Shown here in pieces: positions 46,903-56,140 of a DNA stretch of 64,000 nucleotides. Numbering within the stretch: the stretch's first letter is position 1; each line of letters starts with the position of its first letter. The translations under genes and the position numbers were made by a program. The DNA lies in contig JAFGIP010000080.1 of assembly GCA_016929525.1 (NCBI GenBank), positions 1-64,000 on the forward strand. Reading direction: 5' to 3'. Under the pieces are notes generated by a model. That model saw only the letters and a program-made list of their open reading frames with translations. It was not told the origin of the DNA and did not search any database. Source of the stretch: Bacteroidales bacterium. GTDB lineage: Bacteria; Bacteroidota; Bacteroidia; Bacteroidales; UBA10428.

Positions 46903-47590
46903 AATTCACTTTTAATTTAGTGGTGTATTCTTTTTCAATTATACCATCAGTAAGATGGATTATGCGTTTCGTTCGTTCAGAGATATCTTTTTCATGTGTT
47001 ACAATAATCACTGTTATACCTTCTTCATTAATCTCTTTAAAAAGACTCATCACCTCATACGATGTTTGCGTATCAAGAGCACCCGTTGGTTCATCCGCAA
47101 GGATTATTTTAGGATTTGTTACAAGTGCCCTGGCTATTGCCACTCTTTGCTTTTGTCCTCCGGATAATTCACTTGGTAAATGTTCTGCCCAGTCGAGAAG
47201 TCCCATTTTTTCAAGATATTCCAAAGCTATCCTGTTACGTTTCTTCCGGGGTATATTCTGATAATAAAGCGGTAAGGCTACGTTCTCCATCGCATTCTTA
47301 AAAGAGATAAGATTGAAAGACTGAAATACAAACCCGATCATCTGGTTTCTGTACCATGCTGACCTTTTTTCAGTAAGTCCCTGAATCAGGTTATTTCCCA
47401 AATAATATTCCCCATCATCATAACTGTCTAGAATTCCTATAACATTTAAAAGAGTAGATTTACCGGAACCCGAAGAACCCACTACTGAAACAAGTTCTCC
47501 TGAATCAATAAACAAATCAATACCTTTTAAAACATGCAATCTGTTTGACCCTGTAATATAGGATTTGTGAAGTCTGCTTAAACGAATCAT
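46895..47590 (-). CDS. MacB/LolD-like ABC transporter ATP-binding protein
   Basis: About 231 residues from the ATG at 47590 (MIRLSRLHKSY), preferred to the upstream ATG at 47626 because it matches the family's usual N-terminus. Walker A SVVGSSGSGKSTLLN, Q-loop QMIGFVFQSFNL, signature ELSGGQKQRVAIARAL, Walker B IILADEPTGALD and switch VTHE are intact. It powers the two permeases as first gene of the operon. Confidence 0.95.
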   Translation of the reverse strand: MIRLSRLHKSYITGSNRLHVLKGIDLFIDSGELVSVVGSSGSGKSTLLNVIGILDSYDDGEYYLGNNLIQGLTEKRSAWYRNQMIGFVFQSFNLISFKNAMENVALPLYYQNIPRKKRNRIALEYLEKMGLLDWAEHLPSELSGGQKQRVAIARALVTNPKIILADEPTGALDTQTSYEVMSLFKEINEEGITVIIVTHEKDISERTKRIIHLTDGIIEKEYTTKLKVNYV

Positions 47591-47833
47591 ATTTAATTTA
47601 ATTAATTTGAAGAAATCTTTTTTCAACGATTATGCCATCAGTTATAATTTATTGATATTATGATATTTAATATCATTCTGTTTTAAAATACATTTCGTGC
47701 TTCAGTTGTTGTTGTGTACACAATTGATACAATATATGTACGATATAGGACACCAAAATTTTTGAATATCCTTTTATGCCTATCTACTTTATAAACTACC
47801 GGTTTAAAATTCTTAATCTAACATTATCCATCA

Positions 47834-47887
47834 GCGTTTATACTTAAGGTCAGTATTTAAAAAAAGTGATTTTTTTAAAGTAAACGC
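47834..47887. repeat. Nested inverted repeats upstream of the divergent ABC and sigma genes
   Basis: Within the 391-base gene-free stretch 47591-47981, TTTAAAAAAA (47856-47865) and its complement (47870-47879) form a 10-bp perfect AT-only stem with a GTGA loop. Outside it, GCGTTTA (47834-47840) pairs with TAAACGC (47881-47887). The rest of the stretch shows no gene. Confidence 0.45.
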
Positions 47888-47952
47888 AACCATTATGCTA
47901 ACTATTGTATCTACTTCCTGACAAACTATTTTAATTCTTGATATTAAAATCC

Positions 47953-47960
47953 TAATTTTG
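47953..47960 (+). promoter_or_regulatory. Candidate -7 box TAATTTTG
   Basis: Exact match to TAnnTTTG, 21 bases before the TTG start at 47982 of the sigma-factor gene. Confidence 0.5.
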
Positions 47961-47981
47961 AAATAATTATGCTGTAAAGAT

Positions 47982-48539
47982 TTGGCTGATAACATTGAAA
48001 ATATTATTGAGGGTTGCCGTCGAAAAGAACCTAACGCCCAACGTGAACTCTATGAAACATTCAGTGGAAAAATGTTTGGTGTTTGTTTAAGATACGCAGG
48101 ATCATACCAGGATGCAGAAGATGTTTTGCACGAAGGGTTCCTGAAAATCTTTGAAAAAATTTATCAGTTTCAGTCAAGGGGGTCATTTGAAGGCTGGATA
48201 AGAAGAATTATGGTAAACACAGCGCTTGAAAAATATAGGAACCAGTATAAGGTGATTAATATTCAGGATAATATTAAAGAACCTGAATATGACTCTTTTG
48301 AAGATCTGACAGATAATATAACAGCAAAAGAGCTTACAGAATTTATACAAGCTCTTTCTCCAAAATACAGGATTGTCTTCAACTTATATGCTATTGAAGG
48401 ATATTCTCATAAAGAAATCAGTGAAATGCTGAATATATCTGAGGGTACTTCGAAATCAAACTTGTCAAGAGCGAGAGCTATATTACAGGATAAGGTATAT
48501 AAATATTATAGCCGATCGATTAGAGTTGAAACACTATGA
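47982..48539 (+). CDS. ECF sigma factor
   Basis: 185 residues from a TTG start. Region 2 (AQRELYETFSGKMFGVCLRY, DAEDVLHEGFLKIFEKIYQF, FEGWIRRIMVNTALEKYRNQ) and region 4 (LSPKYRIVFNLYAIEGYSHK, EISEMLNISEGTSKSNLSRA) are complete. It is a different subgroup from the Sus-type sigma at 35245. The gene overlaps the next one by 4 bases (ATGA), so translation is coupled and the neighbour is the likely regulator. Confidence 0.92.
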   Translation: MADNIENIIEGCRRKEPNAQRELYETFSGKMFGVCLRYAGSYQDAEDVLHEGFLKIFEKIYQFQSRGSFEGWIRRIMVNTALEKYRNQYKVINIQDNIKEPEYDSFEDLTDNITAKELTEFIQALSPKYRIVFNLYAIEGYSHKEISEMLNISEGTSKSNLSRARAILQDKVYKYYSRSIRVETL

Positions 48540-49921
48540 ATGAAGAACGTAAACATATCGACAATATAATCAGGGATAAATTATTTAATTACTCTCCTCC
48601 TCCGCCACCGGGTGCATGGAAAAAGATTGAAGCCGATCTAAATCAATCAAAAAATAGATTTTTAACCTCACCATTACTAAGAATTGTTGCTGTTATTGCA
48701 GTTATTACGGGATTAACTGCAGCAACATTATTCTATGTTAATAATAGACAAACCCCACTTAGGGATATTGCTACAAATGCAACAGAATCACCGGATAATA
48801 ATTTAGTGAATCAATCTGTAAATCATAAACTTACTGAGGAAAGAAAAGTTGAAAATACTAACATCCAAAAAAGATACATAAAAGAAAAGAATTTGCCGGT
48901 AACCTCAACAAATACAAGAGAAATCAGTTTTGATCGGAAAGAAAATATTTCTTTTGTTACAGAAATAAAAATAGCAGAAGATGAAATTGTAAATGAAAAT
49001 AGTAATTATAAATTAATTCCGAATAATAACGTTGTTTTTAACGATACAACTAATACAGAATACATAGTTCAGCCAGAAGTCAAGCGTTCAAATCAATTTA
49101 TCACTGAAGATAAACCCGATCTTATTGCAGATCTTAGTAGAAATGCAGAAAAATTTAAGCCTCGATCATTACAGTGGTTGATCGGTGGACAATTTGGTCC
49201 TCAATATTCATATACTAAAGCATTCCAGGAAAACGTAATTCGTCAGGTGAACGACTATGAAGAAAAAGAATCTGCAGTAGTTGCATATGCAGGAGGATTT
49301 AATGTACAAATGCAACCTTCCAAAAGATTTTCAGTTCAGTCAGGTGTATATTATTCTAAAATTGGTACATCGGTTTCTGCAACAAGATCTGTCAGTCCGA
49401 CCAGTTCCTTAAATCTTCCTGAACCTGAATTTGTATTAGTTGATACAGGAAGAAGTCCGGGTAGTCAACCTGTAATTATAGCTACATTTAATTATAGCGA
49501 TAATTCATCTGGTAAATATATATCTCCTGAGGTATATCTAAGTAGGCAGAATTCTGAACTCAAAGCTGAACAATATTCTGAATATGTGGAAATCCCGCTT
49601 GTTTTAAAATATAAAATTGTCGATAAAAAACTCGACATTAATATCTCGGGAGGAGTTTGGACTCATTTCCTGATTAGCAGTAAAACAGTCATTGTCGGTG
49701 AGAACAATTACCTGAGTCGAACTGTGTCCGATAGAACGGAAAACATTAACAGCTTTGATTACAGTGGATCTTTAGGTTTAGGTATAGACTATCCAGTTTC
49801 TCCAAACATACTTGTGAATTTGAATCCAGTGTTTAAATATTACCTTTCTTCTGATAATTCCAGATCAGGACTAAAACCATACACATTTGGGATAATGACT
49901 GGCTTCAGTTACAGTTTCTAA
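48536..49921 (+). CDS. Anti-sigma-like/inner-membrane helix/outer-membrane barrel fusion
   Basis: 461 residues. Residues 1-45 are a charged cytoplasmic segment (KLFNYSPPPPPGAWKKIEAD resembles anti-sigma tails), 46-68 a membrane helix (LLRIVAVIAVITGLTAATLF), 70-210 a low-complexity Asn/Lys/Glu/Thr-rich linker, and 211-461 alternating hydrophobic beta strands (LIGGQFGPQYSYTKAF, FSVQSGVYYSKIG, YVEIPLVLKYKIVDKK) ending in a terminal Phe (MTGFSYSF) as outer-membrane barrels do. If the helix and barrel are in different membranes the linker spans the periplasm. Coupled to the ECF sigma gene, it probably acts as its membrane regulator. Confidence 0.7.
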   Translation: MNEERKHIDNIIRDKLFNYSPPPPPGAWKKIEADLNQSKNRFLTSPLLRIVAVIAVITGLTAATLFYVNNRQTPLRDIATNATESPDNNLVNQSVNHKLTEERKVENTNIQKRYIKEKNLPVTSTNTREISFDRKENISFVTEIKIAEDEIVNENSNYKLIPNNNVVFNDTTNTEYIVQPEVKRSNQFITEDKPDLIADLSRNAEKFKPRSLQWLIGGQFGPQYSYTKAFQENVIRQVNDYEEKESAVVAYAGGFNVQMQPSKRFSVQSGVYYSKIGTSVSATRSVSPTSSLNLPEPEFVLVDTGRSPGSQPVIIATFNYSDNSSGKYISPEVYLSRQNSELKAEQYSEYVEIPLVLKYKIVDKKLDINISGGVWTHFLISSKTVIVGENNYLSRTVSDRTENINSFDYSGSLGLGIDYPVSPNILVNLNPVFKYYLSSDNSRSGLKPYTFGIMTGFSYSF

Positions 49922-49958
49922 AAAAAATAAAATCAAAAAGAAATCCTTGCATTTTCCC

Positions 49959-49966
49959 TATTTTTG
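49959..49966 (+). promoter_or_regulatory. Candidate -7 box TATTTTTG
   Basis: Exact match to TAnnTTTG. It overlaps the upstream TTG at 49964, so a transcript from here would begin past that codon; this supports the ATG at 50012 as the transglycosylase start. Confidence 0.45.
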
Positions 49967-50011
49967 CCTCTTGATTGTAATACACATTGTGGTAAAAACA
50001 GAACACCGAAA

Positions 50012-50941
50012 ATGCACATGCAAAAGAAGATATATTTTATTCCTTTAATAATAACCGGACTATTCACGGTTTCATTAATTTGTTTTATTCTGTGTGGAAA
50101 TGCCGGGAGAAAGACCAGTTATTCGATTTATAATCCGTTAGAAGTCAGGATCCCCGCAGTACCCAAAAGAATGACATTCTCCGGTGAAAAAGTACCACTG
50201 GAATATTTTGATGTAAGGGAAAGCCTGGAAAAAGAAATAATTGTTAACACATATTTTCATTCTCAAACCATTTTAAATATTAAACGTTCGGCAAGATATT
50301 TCCCGATTATTGAGCACATCTTAAAAGAAAATAATGTCCCTGATGATTTTAAATATCTTGCTGTTATTGAAAGCGGATTAAGCAATGTAACTTCACCTCT
50401 GGGAGCTAAAGGTTACTGGCAGCTCCTTGAAGGAACTGCAACTGATTATGGACTCGAAGTTAATGATGAAGTTGACGAAAGATATCATATTGAAAAATCA
50501 ACATTAGCTGCCTGTAGTTACTTAATAGAGTCCTATAAAAGATATAAAAACTGGACGCTTGTGGCCGCATCTTATAATACAGGGCGACGAGGGGTTGACA
50601 GACAAATGGAAAGACAAAATGAAGATAATTACTATGACCTCCTGTTCAATGAGGAAACTGCCAGGTATGTTTATAGAATCTTAGCCATAAAACTTATCCT
50701 TGAAAATCCTGATATGTTTGGATTTTTCATATCAGAAGATGAGCTATATTGTCCTGTTCTTTATAAAGAAATTATTGTGAATGGAAAAATTGAAGATCTT
50801 AGTGTTTTTGCCAAGGAATACGGTACTAATTATAAAATATTGAAATTTCTCAATCCATGGTTACGTAATAAGCAGCTTACAAATCCTAAAAAGAAGGAAT
50901 ATGTAATTAAGATTCCGCTGCAGGGAAGCAGAGAACAATGA
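50012..50941 (+). CDS. MltD-like membrane-bound lytic transglycosylase with LysM-like tail
   Basis: 309 residues from ATG 50012. A membrane helix (about 8-28) anchors it facing the periplasm. The SLT domain contains the catalytic glutamate in YLAVIESGLSNVTSPLGAKG (Glu120 in this numbering), YWQLLEGTA and LVAASYNTGRRGV. Residues about 250-305 resemble a LysM module (DLSVFAKEYGTNYKILKFLN). It cleaves peptidoglycan glycan strands with a 1,6-anhydro end. It is followed by uvrA 18 bases downstream. Confidence 0.88.
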   Translation: MHMQKKIYFIPLIITGLFTVSLICFILCGNAGRKTSYSIYNPLEVRIPAVPKRMTFSGEKVPLEYFDVRESLEKEIIVNTYFHSQTILNIKRSARYFPIIEHILKENNVPDDFKYLAVIESGLSNVTSPLGAKGYWQLLEGTATDYGLEVNDEVDERYHIEKSTLAACSYLIESYKRYKNWTLVAASYNTGRRGVDRQMERQNEDNYYDLLFNEETARYVYRILAIKLILENPDMFGFFISEDELYCPVLYKEIIVNGKIEDLSVFAKEYGTNYKILKFLNPWLRNKQLTNPKKKEYVIKIPLQGSREQ

Positions 50942-50959
50942 AATTCACGTCACTAATAT

Positions 50960-53812
50960 TTGACAATAGTGCAGAACGAAAAAATTGAGACCGGACAAGA
51001 AATTAATATCTACGGAGCACGTGTCCACAATCTTAAAAATATTGATCTTACCATTCCTCGAAATCAGTTGACAGTAATCACCGGTTTAAGCGGAAGTGGT
51101 AAATCTTCATTAGCCTTCGATACAATATATGCCGAGGGTCAACGAAGATATATTGAAACTCTTTCCGCCTATGCCCGCCAGTTCCTCGGAAATCTTGAGC
51201 GCCCTGATGTAGATAAAATTACAGGACTTAGCCCGGTAATTAGCATCGAACAAAAAACAACCAATAGAAATCCACGCTCTACAGTTGGCACAACAACCGA
51301 GATATATGACTTTCTCAGATTATTATTTGCCAGAGCATCTGTTGCTTACTCCTATAATACAGGAGAACCAATGGTCCGCTATACAGATGAACAGATTCTT
51401 AACCTGATTATGGATCAGTTCGAAGGGAAAAAAACATACATTCTAGCCCCGGTTGTAAAAAACAGAAAAGGTCATTATAAAGAACTGTTTGAACAAATAC
51501 TTCGAAAAGGATTCCTGAATGTAAGAATTGATGGTGAAGTAACCGAGGCACGTCAAGGACTTAGGGTAGATCGTTATAAAAACCATAACATTGAGATTGT
51601 TATTGACAAACTTGAAGTAAGTAAAACAGATCATAAAAGGCTGAAGCAATCCATATCAACAGCTATGCATCATGGTAAAGGCACAATTATGTTACTGGAA
51701 AAAAATAAAAAAGAAACCCGGTATTTTAGCAGATTACTAATGTGCCCAACAACAGGTATTTCTTATAACGAACCAGCTCCTCATTCGTTCTCTTTTAATT
51801 CCCCGCAGGGAGCCTGCCAAGAATGCAACGGACTTGGGACTATTAATCAGGTTGATATTTCTAAAATAATACCAAAAAAATCACGCAGCATCAGACAGGG
51901 AGGTGTTGAACCATTAGGAAAATATAAAAACAACCTGATTTTCTGGCAAATTGAATCAATTGGTCGGAAATACAACTTTACTGTTGATACTCCTATTGCA
52001 AAAATCCCGGACGAAGCTCTAAAGATTCTTCTTTATGGTTCAGAACAGTCGTTTAAACTGGAAGATACACCTCTTGGTGCTACTTCTAATTATTTTCTGA
52101 GTTTCGAAGGTGTTGTAAACTACATTAACAATTTACAAGGTGGAAACGGAAGTGACTCAGGGAAAGAAGCAAAATGGGCACAACAGTTCATTAAAAAAGT
52201 TACATGCCCTTCATGCAATGGACATCGTTTAAATAATGAATCTCTTCAATTTAAAATAAACAATAAAAATATAGCAGAACTGGCAGAAATGGATATTAAT
52301 GATCTGGCAGCCTGGCTGGATGATGTTGAAAACTATTTGAATGAAAGGCATAAAAAAATTGGTGCCGAAATATTAAAAGAACTCAGAACACGTGTAAATT
52401 TTCTTCTTGATGTTGGACTTGGATATCTTTCCCTGAACCTGCCATCAAGGAGTTTATCGGGTGGTGAAAGTCAACGAATCAGACTGGCCACGCAAATAGG
52501 ATCACAGCTGGTTAATGTATTATATATTCTTGATGAACCCAGTATAGGTTTACATCAACGTGATAATATTAAGCTTATTAATGCATTAAAAACCCTGCGT
52601 GATTCAGGAAATTCAATAATAGTAGTTGAACATGATAAAGAAATGATGCGCTCAGCTGATTATATCGTTGATATCGGACCCTCCGCGGGTAGATTTGGAG
52701 GAGAGATAGTTACAGCAGGAAAACCCGATACAGTTATTAATTCTGACGGATTAACAGCAAAATACCTTAGGGGTGAGCTAAAAATAAAAACACCTGATAA
52801 AAGAAGAAAAGTTAACAGCAAGTTTATAGAACTCTTTAATGCAACGGGGCACAATCTGAAGAATGTTAACATTCGTTTTCCTCTTGGAACTTTTATATGT
52901 GTTACCGGAGTTTCGGGTAGTGGTAAGTCTTCATTAATTAATGAAACACTTTACCCGATACTGAGTAAACATTTTTACCGTTCTTCAATGGAACCTCTAC
53001 CGTATAAAAGAATTGAAGGATTACAAAATATTGATAAAGTTATTGATGTTGATCAGGCTCCAATTGGGAGAACACCACGTTCGAATCCGGCAACCTACAC
53101 AGGTCTGTTTTCAGATATCAGAAACCTTTTTGCTCAAACTACAGAGGCCAAAATAAGAGCATATAAACCGGGCAGGTTTTCATTCAATGTTAAAGGGGGA
53201 CGTTGCGAAACCTGTCAGGGAGCAGGAGTTCAAACCATTGAAATGAATTTTCTTCCTGATGTATATGTCGAATGCCGTGAATGTTCAGGTAAAAGATATA
53301 ACCGTGAAACATTAGAGGTTAAATACAAAGGAAGAAATATCAGTGAAGTTCTTGATATGACAATTAACCAGGCAGATAAATTCTTTGAGAATATACCTTC
53401 GATCCATAAAAAAATTAATGCCCTGAAAAAAGTCGGACTTGGTTATATTCATTTGGGACAACCTTCTACAACATTATCCGGAGGCGAATCGCAACGCATT
53501 AAGCTTTCAGCTGAGCTGGCAAAACGTGATACAGGTAAAACGCTTTACATACTCGATGAACCAACTACAGGATTACATTTTGAAGATATCAGAGTATTGC
53601 TTGATGTTTTAAACCAGTTGGTTGACAGAGGTAATACAGTAATCGTTATTGAACACAACATGGATGTTATTAAGGTTGCTGATTATATCATCGATTTAGG
53701 AAAAGAAGGAGGTAATGAGGGTGGTTATATTATTGGTACCGGAACACCTGAAGAATTAATAAAACTAAAAAACAGCTATACTGCTCAATTCCTTAAAAAT
53801 GAAATTAGTTAA
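50960..53812 (+). CDS. uvrA: Excinuclease ABC subunit A
   Basis: 950 residues, standard length. Two ATPase modules with Walker A GLSGSGKSSLAF and GVSGSGKSSL and signatures LSGGESQRIRLA and LSGGESQRIKLS. The first zinc element reads CPTTG, keeping only one of its usual first Cys pair, with CQEC as the other half; the later elements (CPSCNGH, CETCQG, CREC) are normal. It recognises bulky DNA lesions in nucleotide excision repair. TTG at 50960 and GTG at 50969 are both possible starts. Confidence 0.97.
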   Translation: MTIVQNEKIETGQEINIYGARVHNLKNIDLTIPRNQLTVITGLSGSGKSSLAFDTIYAEGQRRYIETLSAYARQFLGNLERPDVDKITGLSPVISIEQKTTNRNPRSTVGTTTEIYDFLRLLFARASVAYSYNTGEPMVRYTDEQILNLIMDQFEGKKTYILAPVVKNRKGHYKELFEQILRKGFLNVRIDGEVTEARQGLRVDRYKNHNIEIVIDKLEVSKTDHKRLKQSISTAMHHGKGTIMLLEKNKKETRYFSRLLMCPTTGISYNEPAPHSFSFNSPQGACQECNGLGTINQVDISKIIPKKSRSIRQGGVEPLGKYKNNLIFWQIESIGRKYNFTVDTPIAKIPDEALKILLYGSEQSFKLEDTPLGATSNYFLSFEGVVNYINNLQGGNGSDSGKEAKWAQQFIKKVTCPSCNGHRLNNESLQFKINNKNIAELAEMDINDLAAWLDDVENYLNERHKKIGAEILKELRTRVNFLLDVGLGYLSLNLPSRSLSGGESQRIRLATQIGSQLVNVLYILDEPSIGLHQRDNIKLINALKTLRDSGNSIIVVEHDKEMMRSADYIVDIGPSAGRFGGEIVTAGKPDTVINSDGLTAKYLRGELKIKTPDKRRKVNSKFIELFNATGHNLKNVNIRFPLGTFICVTGVSGSGKSSLINETLYPILSKHFYRSSMEPLPYKRIEGLQNIDKVIDVDQAPIGRTPRSNPATYTGLFSDIRNLFAQTTEAKIRAYKPGRFSFNVKGGRCETCQGAGVQTIEMNFLPDVYVECRECSGKRYNRETLEVKYKGRNISEVLDMTINQADKFFENIPSIHKKINALKKVGLGYIHLGQPSTTLSGGESQRIKLSAELAKRDTGKTLYILDEPTTGLHFEDIRVLLDVLNQLVDRGNTVIVIEHNMDVIKVADYIIDLGKEGGNEGGYIIGTGTPEELIKLKNSYTAQFLKNEIS

Positions 53813-53896
53813 ATGTAAAACATCTTCAATCGTAACACAGATGAGAAGAATTACGTTAAATTTATAACATCGGAATTATATAAGTTATTGAAACAT

Positions 53897-54607
53897 ATGA
53901 CAAGCAGAGAAGATAAAATTAAAAAAGCGTTCGAAGCCAGAGACTGGAATGAAATTAAAACATCAGACAGTTGGGATATTTTTAAGATCATGGCTGAATT
54001 TGTTGAAGGCTTCGAAAAGCTTGCGCGGATCGGGCCCTGTATATCAATTTTCGGCAGTGCACGAACCATTCCGGGAACCAAATACTATAAACTGGCTGAA
54101 GAAATTGCTTTTCAACTTACACAATGCGGATATGGTGTAATTACTGGCGGCGGTCCCGGAATAATGGAAGCCGGAAACCTGGGTGCAAAAAGAGGTAAGG
54201 GACGCTCGGTTGGAGTAAATATTGATCTTCCTTTCGAGCAGGATCCCAATTTATTCATCGATTCAGATAAACTTATAACATTCGATCACTTCTTTGTGCG
54301 TAAGGTGATGTTTATGAAATATGCACAAGGTTTTATAGTTCTTCCAGGTGGTTTTGGAACCTTTGATGAGCTGTTTGAGGCACTTACGCTTATCCAGACT
54401 GAAAAAATTGGACGCTTCCCTATTATCTTAGTGGGAAAAGAATACTGGACAGGATTAATAAAATGGCTTAAAGAGGTAATGCTGGAACAAGAAAAGAATA
54501 TTTCAGATGAAGACCTGGATCTTTTTAAAATAGTTGATACAGCTGAAGATGCCGTAGATACAATCAATAAATTTTACTCGAAATATCTGCTTAGTCCTAA
54601 TTTCTAA
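53897..54607 (+). CDS. LOG-family (lysine decarboxylase-like) Rossmann protein
   Basis: About 236 residues from ATG 53897 (TTG 53888 is upstream). The family motifs GGGPGIMEAGNLGAKRGKG and PGGFGTFDELFEALTLIQ are intact. Members hydrolyse nucleoside monophosphates; plant and some bacterial LOG proteins release cytokinin-type bases, but the bacterial role is often unknown. Cytoplasmic. Between uvrA and the SPOR-like gene. Confidence 0.88.
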   Translation: MTSREDKIKKAFEARDWNEIKTSDSWDIFKIMAEFVEGFEKLARIGPCISIFGSARTIPGTKYYKLAEEIAFQLTQCGYGVITGGGPGIMEAGNLGAKRGKGRSVGVNIDLPFEQDPNLFIDSDKLITFDHFFVRKVMFMKYAQGFIVLPGGFGTFDELFEALTLIQTEKIGRFPIILVGKEYWTGLIKWLKEVMLEQEKNISDEDLDLFKIVDTAEDAVDTINKFYSKYLLSPNF

Positions 54608-54761
54608 TAACTGTACATTTTAATTATTGAAAAAAGAAATTAACAGGGATAATTGGCTGTTTCTCAATATTATGAGCTATTTTTACATATAAACCGTAAC
54701 GCCTGCTCTTTGCACTTGAATATCTAAATCCATAATTTTAAAAGTTATATCTCATAATTGC

Positions 54762-56111
54762 TTGATGTATAGACTATTTGCGCTAATAATAAATTTAATT
54801 GCATCTCTGACTTTAGGCCCTGCTTTTCAGAATGATGTGGAAATCTCTATTTCTGCCCCCACTGAGGTAGTAGCCGGAACTGAGTTTGAAGTTACCGTTA
54901 GAATAATTAAAAGCGATCTTGAAAGCTTTTCCAGACTACAACAAACATTTCCTGCAGGATTAAAAGCAAGATCGTTTACTTCTGCCAACGCCGATTTTAC
55001 GTCTGAAAGTAAAAGAGTTAGAATGATATGGCTCAGACTTCCTCGAGAAAATGAATTTTCTGTTGTGTATAAAATAAAAGCAGATGAAAGACTCAAAGGT
55101 GTGTTCAGTATTGATGGAAAATTCTCTTATATAGATCAGAATGAAAGAAAATCGGTTACCACAAAAAGCACCCCGATAAATATCTTACCATCACCAAATA
55201 TTGATCCGGCGTTAATTGTTGATATTGACGACTATGATCAAATGGTAATACCATATATAGCTCCGGCTGTTGCTGATGGAACAATGGCCTGTATAAGACA
55301 GACTCCTGTAAACGATGCAGGAAGTAATGAATATATTGTAAATGTTCTGGTAAATAAAGCCACTCAGCAAAAATTTGCCAAAATTGAAGAAAAGATTCCT
55401 GCAGGATATAAAGCTGTATGTATTAATCCTAAGGATGCCATCTTTACATTTAAAAATAATACTGCCAAGTTTTTATGGATGAATCTTCCGTCAGAACCAA
55501 ATTTTCTGGTCAGCTATAAGCTTATCCCTGTAAATCAAAAAGTAAAATCACCCGATGTTAAAGGGAAATTCTCTTATCTTGAAGGAGAGAGCACCATAAG
55601 TATTGATATTAAAGAAACATCCAAAGATCTCACTAGCTTATCACAACCTGAAATTAATGAGTTAATTGCCAGCATGGCATCGTTGCCTCTTACTGAAAAC
55701 ATTGAAAAACCTATATCTACAGAAGTGCCCGAGACACCAACCACAGTTACTAAAAAACCAGGTAGCCAGACTTCATCATCCAGAGAATTTAAAAGCAATC
55801 TGCCGTATATGCTTGAACCTGAACAGGGCGTTTATTACAGGGTACAGCTGGCCGCAGGTCATAAATCTGTAGAAATAACAAAATATTTTAAAAAATATAA
55901 CCTCGATAAAGAAGTAAGAAAGGAATATCACGAAGGATGGCATAAATACTCAGTAGGTTCTTTTTCAATATATAAAGAAGCACGGGATTATCGTGTACAT
56001 ATCTGGAATACAACTATAATTGATGATGCTTTTGTAGCTGCATATAACAATGGCAACAGAATTACCGTACAAGAAGCACTGATGATTGCAAACCAAAAGT
56101 GGTATAAATAA
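54762..56111 (+). CDS. Exported protein with two beta-domain repeats and SPOR-like end
   Basis: 449 residues. A signal peptide (MYRLFALIINLIASLTLGPA) is followed by two homologous beta domains: FPAGLKARSFTSANADFTSE with MIWLRLPRENEFSVVYKI (about 60-115) matches IPAGYKAVCINPKDAIFTFK with FLWMNLPSEPNFLVSYKL (about 215-262). A Pro/Thr/Ser linker (about 320-350) leads to a C-terminal SPOR-like region (about 365-449, YYRVQLAAGHKSVEITKYF, HKYSVGSFSIYKEA), a peptidoglycan-binding fold. The next gene (29 bases away) encodes an outer-membrane barrel, suggesting a cell-envelope pair. No named family recognised. Confidence 0.6.
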   Translation: MMYRLFALIINLIASLTLGPAFQNDVEISISAPTEVVAGTEFEVTVRIIKSDLESFSRLQQTFPAGLKARSFTSANADFTSESKRVRMIWLRLPRENEFSVVYKIKADERLKGVFSIDGKFSYIDQNERKSVTTKSTPINILPSPNIDPALIVDIDDYDQMVIPYIAPAVADGTMACIRQTPVNDAGSNEYIVNVLVNKATQQKFAKIEEKIPAGYKAVCINPKDAIFTFKNNTAKFLWMNLPSEPNFLVSYKLIPVNQKVKSPDVKGKFSYLEGESTISIDIKETSKDLTSLSQPEINELIASMASLPLTENIEKPISTEVPETPTTVTKKPGSQTSSSREFKSNLPYMLEPEQGVYYRVQLAAGHKSVEITKYFKKYNLDKEVRKEYHEGWHKYSVGSFSIYKEARDYRVHIWNTTIIDDAFVAAYNNGNRITVQEALMIANQKWYK

Positions 56112-56140
56112 ACCCTCGATCATGGGGTGACTGGAATGAT

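Noticed and set aside
49964-50011. TTG at 49964 as the lytic transglycosylase start
   Set aside because: It coincides with a TATTTTTG promoter box and adds residues ahead of a normal membrane anchor; ATG 50012 is better.
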